8,305 nucleotides of DNA, from the NCBI GenBank assembly GCA_964625755.1, contig CAZVBR010000032.1, positions 1 to 8,305 on the forward strand, in the 5' to 3' direction. Under the pieces are notes generated by a model. It did no database searches and was not told the origin of the DNA. It saw only the letters and a list, made by a program, of their open reading frames with translations. The translations under genes were made by a program, and so were the position numbers. Shown here piece by piece: positions 5,622 to 8,305 of this stretch (within the stretch, counting starts at the first letter, position 1; every line of letters starts with the position of its first letter). This stretch comes from CAZVBR01 sp964625755 (lineage in GTDB: Bacteria; Patescibacteriota; Minisyncoccia; Phycocordibacterales; XYD1-FULL-46-19).

Positions 5622-7061
5622 CTATCGATCNNNNNNNNNNNNNNNNNNNNNNNNNNNNNNNNNNNNNNNNNNNNNNNNNNNNNNNNNNNNNNNNNNNNNN
5701 NNNNNNNNNNNNNNNNNNNNNNNNNNNNNNGGCCCCTTTGACACGGTTACCGTGACCGTGGATCCAACCTCCACCGAAGTAGAAGCCTTTGGATCCTGGT
5801 CAATAACTCGCCCAGCGTGGGCTTCGTCGTAGACTTCAACGAAATCCCCCTTAAGCTGGACGTTTTTGAGAACCTCCTCGGCCTGGCTCTGCCTGAGGCC
5901 AAGAAGGTCTGGCACCGAGGCTTTGTCAGGAGGCTTAGGGGAGACGTTTATTAATCTCTCCCTGTTAACCTCCTTCCCGGTTGAGTCTTTTACCCTGAAG
6001 CGAACCGGGAGGTAGTCTGTCGTTTCCGCCTCCAGTTCCTTATTTACATGAAACCGGAAAAAACCGTCCGACAACCACTCCCCCTTAAACTCCATGGATT
6101 TTACAGCATCAACGATTTGATACTGTTTGGCCGAAACCTCAACCTGAATCCAGCTCGCATCGGGGGTGAGCACGGAAAGAATGTATGGCATTTCTCCGCC
6201 CCACACCTCCCCGAAGAAATGAAGCGTGTCCCCGACCCAAAACTCCTGCTTATCTCCGGGGTCAACCTTCATCTTAAGAGGTTCCGGTGTATGGCGAGGC
6301 CCCTTTGAGACCACTAAGTTAACGGAGGTCCCAGGGTGCACCAAGGATCCAGCCATCGGGGTCTGAGCTAACACCTGCCCCGCTGGCTTTTCATCGTACT
6401 CATCCCAGACGTATCCGGAACTTAATCCCTCCCCATCAATCATCTGCCGAGCGACTTCTTCAGTCCGCCCGACAAAATCTGGCACTTGCACCTGATCCGG
6501 ATCAGGTACTGCATCCGGATGAATCACGTTTCTCACAAACTGAAACTCCTCAGATTTATCACCCAAAAGATCGGTTAACCTATAGGTAACCTGAACAGTG
6601 GCCGAACTGGCCGACGGGCCGAAAGGCAGGAAAAACTCAAAGCCGTCTTTCTCCCCATGAAACTGCCACAGCCGCCATCCAGCGACCGTGACCGCCATAG
6701 CGGCCAACAAATCATCATCTCGGGTGTGTGCGTAGCTTTTCTTGCTACTGCCAAAATCCCGAAGCAAGTCGTACCACTGTCGACCCTCCCCTTCAAAATC
6801 CGGGTGGGCAGATTTGTACCCCACCCGAACTGAGGAGAGTTTCAAACCCTTACCCTCAGGCTCAGGTGGTTGGAATCGAAACTTCACCGGTCCCGTGCTT
6901 TCATATTGCATAAGCACGTTTCCGGCAGTGAAGGTTGAGACCTCCTCTCCTTCTTCATTGTGAGTGGTCACCGTTACGGAAGCCTCCTGTTGATCCCTGC
7001 CGATCTCCGGGCATCCCACCAGAACCAGCAGTACCACTAACGCCAACATTGTTTTTGTCAT
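5622..7061 (-). CDS. PASTA-domain lipoprotein (C-terminus interrupted by assembly gap)
   Basis: 443 residues are certain (7061-5733), then a Pro codon runs into the gap. The stop at 5622 is provisional because the true gap length is unknown. MTKTMLALVVLLVLVGC is a lipoprotein signal with lipobox LVGC, so C17 would be lipidated after LspA cleavage. Residues 27-180 form a beta-rich region I do not recognise. PASTA 1 spans about 192-254 (VPDFVGRTEEVARQMI ... VNLVVSKG); an Ig-like beta-rich domain covers 262-373; PASTA 2 spans about 382-443 (VPDLLGLRQSQAEEVL ... VTVTVSKG). PASTA domains in kinases and PBPs often bind peptidoglycan or beta-lactams, but here there is no kinase or transpeptidase. 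I prefer ATG 7061 over the in-frame ATG 7112 because the signal peptide begins there and GAGGG (7073-7069) lies seven bases upstream. That clear Shine-Dalgarno is unlike the neighbouring genes. Confidence 0.83.
   Translation of the reverse strand: MTKTMLALVVLLVLVGCPEIGRDQQEASVTVTTHNEEGEEVSTFTAGNVLMQYESTGPVKFRFQPPEPEGKGLKLSSVRVGYKSAHPDFEGEGRQWYDLLRDFGSSKKSYAHTRDDDLLAAMAVTVAGWRLWQFHGEKDGFEFFLPFGPSASSATVQVTYRLTDLLGDKSEEFQFVRNVIHPDAVPDPDQVQVPDFVGRTEEVARQMIDGEGLSSGYVWDEYDEKPAGQVLAQTPMAGSLVHPGTSVNLVVSKGPRHTPEPLKMKVDPGDKQEFWVGDTLHFFGEVWGGEMPYILSVLTPDASWIQVEVSAKQYQIVDAVKSMEFKGEWLSDGFFRFHVNKELEAETTDYLPVRFRVKDSTGKEVNRERLINVSPKPPDKASVPDLLGLRQSQAEEVLKNVQLKGDFVEVYDEAHAGRVIDQDPKASTSVEVGSTVTVTVSKGXXXXXXXXXXXXXXXXXXXXXXXXXXXXXXXXXXDR
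5631..5730. other. Assembly gap (100 N)
   Basis: Exactly 100 unknown bases, the usual placeholder for a scaffold gap of unknown length. It falls inside or just after the PASTA lipoprotein gene, directly after a PASTA repeat. Frame, length and even physical adjacency of the two sides are not established by the sequence. Confidence 0.95.
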
Positions 7062-7068
7062 GACTCTA

Positions 7069-7073
7069 CCCTC
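7069..7073 (-). promoter_or_regulatory. Shine-Dalgarno site deciding the lipoprotein start
   Basis: GAGGG reads on the minus strand seven bases before ATG 7061. It supports this start over the upstream in-frame ATG at 7112, whose 17 extra residues would be translated from the leader and would spoil the lipoprotein signal. It is the only obvious Shine-Dalgarno among the minus-strand genes whose starts are visible. Confidence 0.65.
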
Positions 7074-7153
7074 TCTTTCTGTTTCTTGTGGACCAAGGCC
7101 AAATCGAACCATTCGAAATCAGCCAACAAACCAAATTTCAAAGACCTAACTTC

Positions 7154-7208
7154 CTGCTAACTACTGATTAGCAGTCAAAACGGCAGTCCCCTAACTTACC
7201 GTTTTGAC
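7154..7208 (-). terminator. Tandem hairpins between the PG-binding and PASTA genes
   Basis: Two adjoining inverted repeats follow the stop of the PG-binding-like gene. The first is a perfect 10-bp pair GTCAAAACGG (7174-7183) / CCGTTTTGAC (7199-7208) with a 15-base loop. The second is a perfect 7-bp pair CTGCTAA (7154-7160) / TTAGCAG (7168-7174) with a 7-base loop. They share base 7174. There is no T-run after either on the minus strand, so they do not form a standard intrinsic terminator. They may block exonucleases, mark a boundary, or be part of an RNA. Confidence 0.5.
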
Positions 7209-7210
7209 TA

Positions 7211-8305
7211 TTAACCAGACTTATGATCCTGATCAGATCGGGATTCCGGCAATTCAATTACTTGATCTTTTTCAGAAGACGGCTCTTTACTGGGAGAATC
7301 GGCAAAGTGTTGCCCAGAACTTTCTTCTTGGCCCGAATTGCCCTGCTCGGTCTCAGAATAGTTTAAATCCTCTTTATTATCGAACTGTTCTGCTCCATTT
7401 TTTCCAATTTGTTGCCCCTCAAATTGATCATTACTACCGGACCGATCTTCTTTTCCGTCTTCTTCCGGCTGGGTGGCAGCCAAAAGAGAGGATTGTAATT
7501 CGGTCTTTTTTTGCAAATCAGCCATTTTTCGCTTCATTATGATCTGATACCCAAACAACAACAGAAGAATGATCAACAGAAGAATGATAACCCAGATACA
7601 CCAGCCACAACCAGTCAATCGGCCGTTCAGAAAACCCAAAAAACCGGAAATCTTATCTATTTGACTCCTCTCGGTTCTAAACACCTCTGGCACGGTTGAG
7701 GTGGCTGTTTCTTCCATCTCTTCTAACTCTTCTTCTGCCACAACCTCCTCCTCCTCGTAATCCTCAAGGTCAATATCCGGCTCTGCCACTATAGTCGGGT
7801 CTTCGAATCTCCGGTCAATGCTTAAATAAGAAAGGCCGGTTAATCTATGGGCATAAAAATCCCGTAGATCTAAAATAGTCGGACTCTGGTCGCCACAGAA
7901 CAGTTTATTTATTTTGATAGTCGTGGTGATAAAGACATAATCTGTCGGCTCAGTGATGCCCCAAGGCTCTAAAATATCATCCGCATACCGCAACTGAAAC
8001 TCTTGAACAGCTCTATGAGTTGCTTCGTCATATATTCTGGATATCGGAATATCGAATCCCTCAAAATAACGCAAGAATATCTGCAATTTTTCAACTTCGG
8101 ACGGATTATTATCCGGAGAACAGTACCTTAAATACTCTAACAAATACGGTCCACACTCAGCATCCATGTCAATCGGCTCCGGTTCCGGTTCAGGGTCTTC
8201 CGGTTCCGGTCTGTCAACCACCGGCAACTCCGGAGGGCGTGGCCTGGAAGGTGGCCTTGGGCGAGGAGGACGCGGTGGCGGGGTTGGCCTGTCTTTGGTC
8301 GTAAA
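7211..8305 (-). CDS. Membrane-anchored peptidoglycan-binding-like protein (5' end outside window)
   Basis: The frame is open to the window edge (364 residues seen, start not visible). A TTG at 8227 is not a credible start, because the Pro-rich sequence continues upstream without a break. Seen residues 1-45 are a Pro/Arg then Pro/Glu linker (PTPPPRPPRPRPP, PEPEDPEPEPEP). Residues 51-137 resemble the PG_binding_1-like module frequent in Patescibacteria surface proteins: CGPYLLEYLRYCSPDNN, VEKLQIFLRYFEGF, IYDEATHRAVQEFQLRY, LEPWGIT, and C137 near the end. An acidic stretch (178-200) and one hydrophobic helix follow (235-257, about 7535-7603). KRK comes right after the helix, suggesting the N-terminal part is outside and the 107-residue, charged Gln/Glu/Ser-rich tail is cytoplasmic. 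I infer a wall-associated membrane protein. Confidence 0.87.
   Translation of the reverse strand, partial: FTTKDRPTPPPRPPRPRPPSRPRPPELPVVDRPEPEDPEPEPEPIDMDAECGPYLLEYLRYCSPDNNPSEVEKLQIFLRYFEGFDIPISRIYDEATHRAVQEFQLRYADDILEPWGITEPTDYVFITTTIKINKLFCGDQSPTILDLRDFYAHRLTGLSYLSIDRRFEDPTIVAEPDIDLEDYEEEEVVAEEELEEMEETATSTVPEVFRTERSQIDKISGFLGFLNGRLTGCGWCIWVIILLLIILLLLFGYQIIMKRKMADLQKKTELQSSLLAATQPEEDGKEDRSGSNDQFEGQQIGKNGAEQFDNKEDLNYSETEQGNSGQEESSGQHFADSPSKEPSSEKDQVIELPESRSDQDHKSG

Noticed and set aside
7062..7112. Upstream ATG (7112) as start of the lipoprotein
   Set aside because: It would add 17 residues ahead of a textbook lipoprotein signal and would translate the Shine-Dalgarno; ATG 7061 is better.
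7086..7180. tRNA-like pieces (a CTGCTAA loop resembling a Ser anticodon loop, and a GGTTCGATT T-loop-like string)
   Set aside because: No pairing T-stem, D-arm or acceptor stem can be built around them; not a tRNA.
8225..8227. TTG at 8227 as start of the PG-binding-like protein
   Set aside because: The Pro-rich reading frame continues unbroken to the window edge, and no export signal follows the TTG; the gene is 5'-truncated.

Overview
The window looks like a chromosomal segment of a Patescibacteria/CPR-type bacterium (Parcubacteria-like). The evidence is the combination of a lone type IV pilin-like gene, a surface protein with tandem GYAW...GWI motifs, a secreted PKD/fibronectin-III protein, a membrane-anchored peptidoglycan-binding-like protein, compact spacing, and A/T-rich leaders without Shine-Dalgarno sites. 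Phylum is an inference from protein style; no rRNA is present. The standard genetic code fits: murB and gatB both end in TGA, and no long frame needs TGA read through.

All seven substantial genes lie on the minus strand, so the transcriptional order runs from high to low coordinates. (1) 8305-7211: 5'-truncated Pro-rich / peptidoglycan-binding-like / single-TM protein. (2) 7061-5622: PASTA-domain lipoprotein, interrupted near its C-terminus by a run of exactly 100 N. (3) 5452-4799: secreted PKD + FN3 protein with its own terminator. (4, 5) 4631-2225: murB then gatB, 7 bases apart, with a promoter before murB and a terminator after gatB. (6) 1847-1416: type IV pilin-like protein with its own terminator. 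(7) 1273-1: 3'-truncated GYAW-repeat surface protein with a clear promoter. This last gene, which is cut by the window edge, fills the first 1.27 kb, although several shorter frames overlap it.

Five of the seven genes encode exported or membrane-anchored envelope proteins. murB supplies UDP-N-acetylmuramate for peptidoglycan, and two other proteins (PASTA and PG-binding-like) carry domain types associated with peptidoglycan. The local theme is therefore cell wall and cell surface, with gatB (tRNA-dependent amidation) as a housekeeping gene sharing the murB transcript. No CRISPR, tRNA, rRNA, insertion sequence or phage gene was found.

The least settled part is about 5.45-7.2 kb. It holds the assembly gap, a GC-rich hairpin whose T-run is on the strand opposite to the genes, an 18-codon plus-strand frame with a good ribosome-binding site, a lipoprotein gene with an SD site unlike its neighbours, and a pair of tandem hairpins at its far edge. 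This could be an acquired segment, a scaffold join, or simply a repeat-rich locus.
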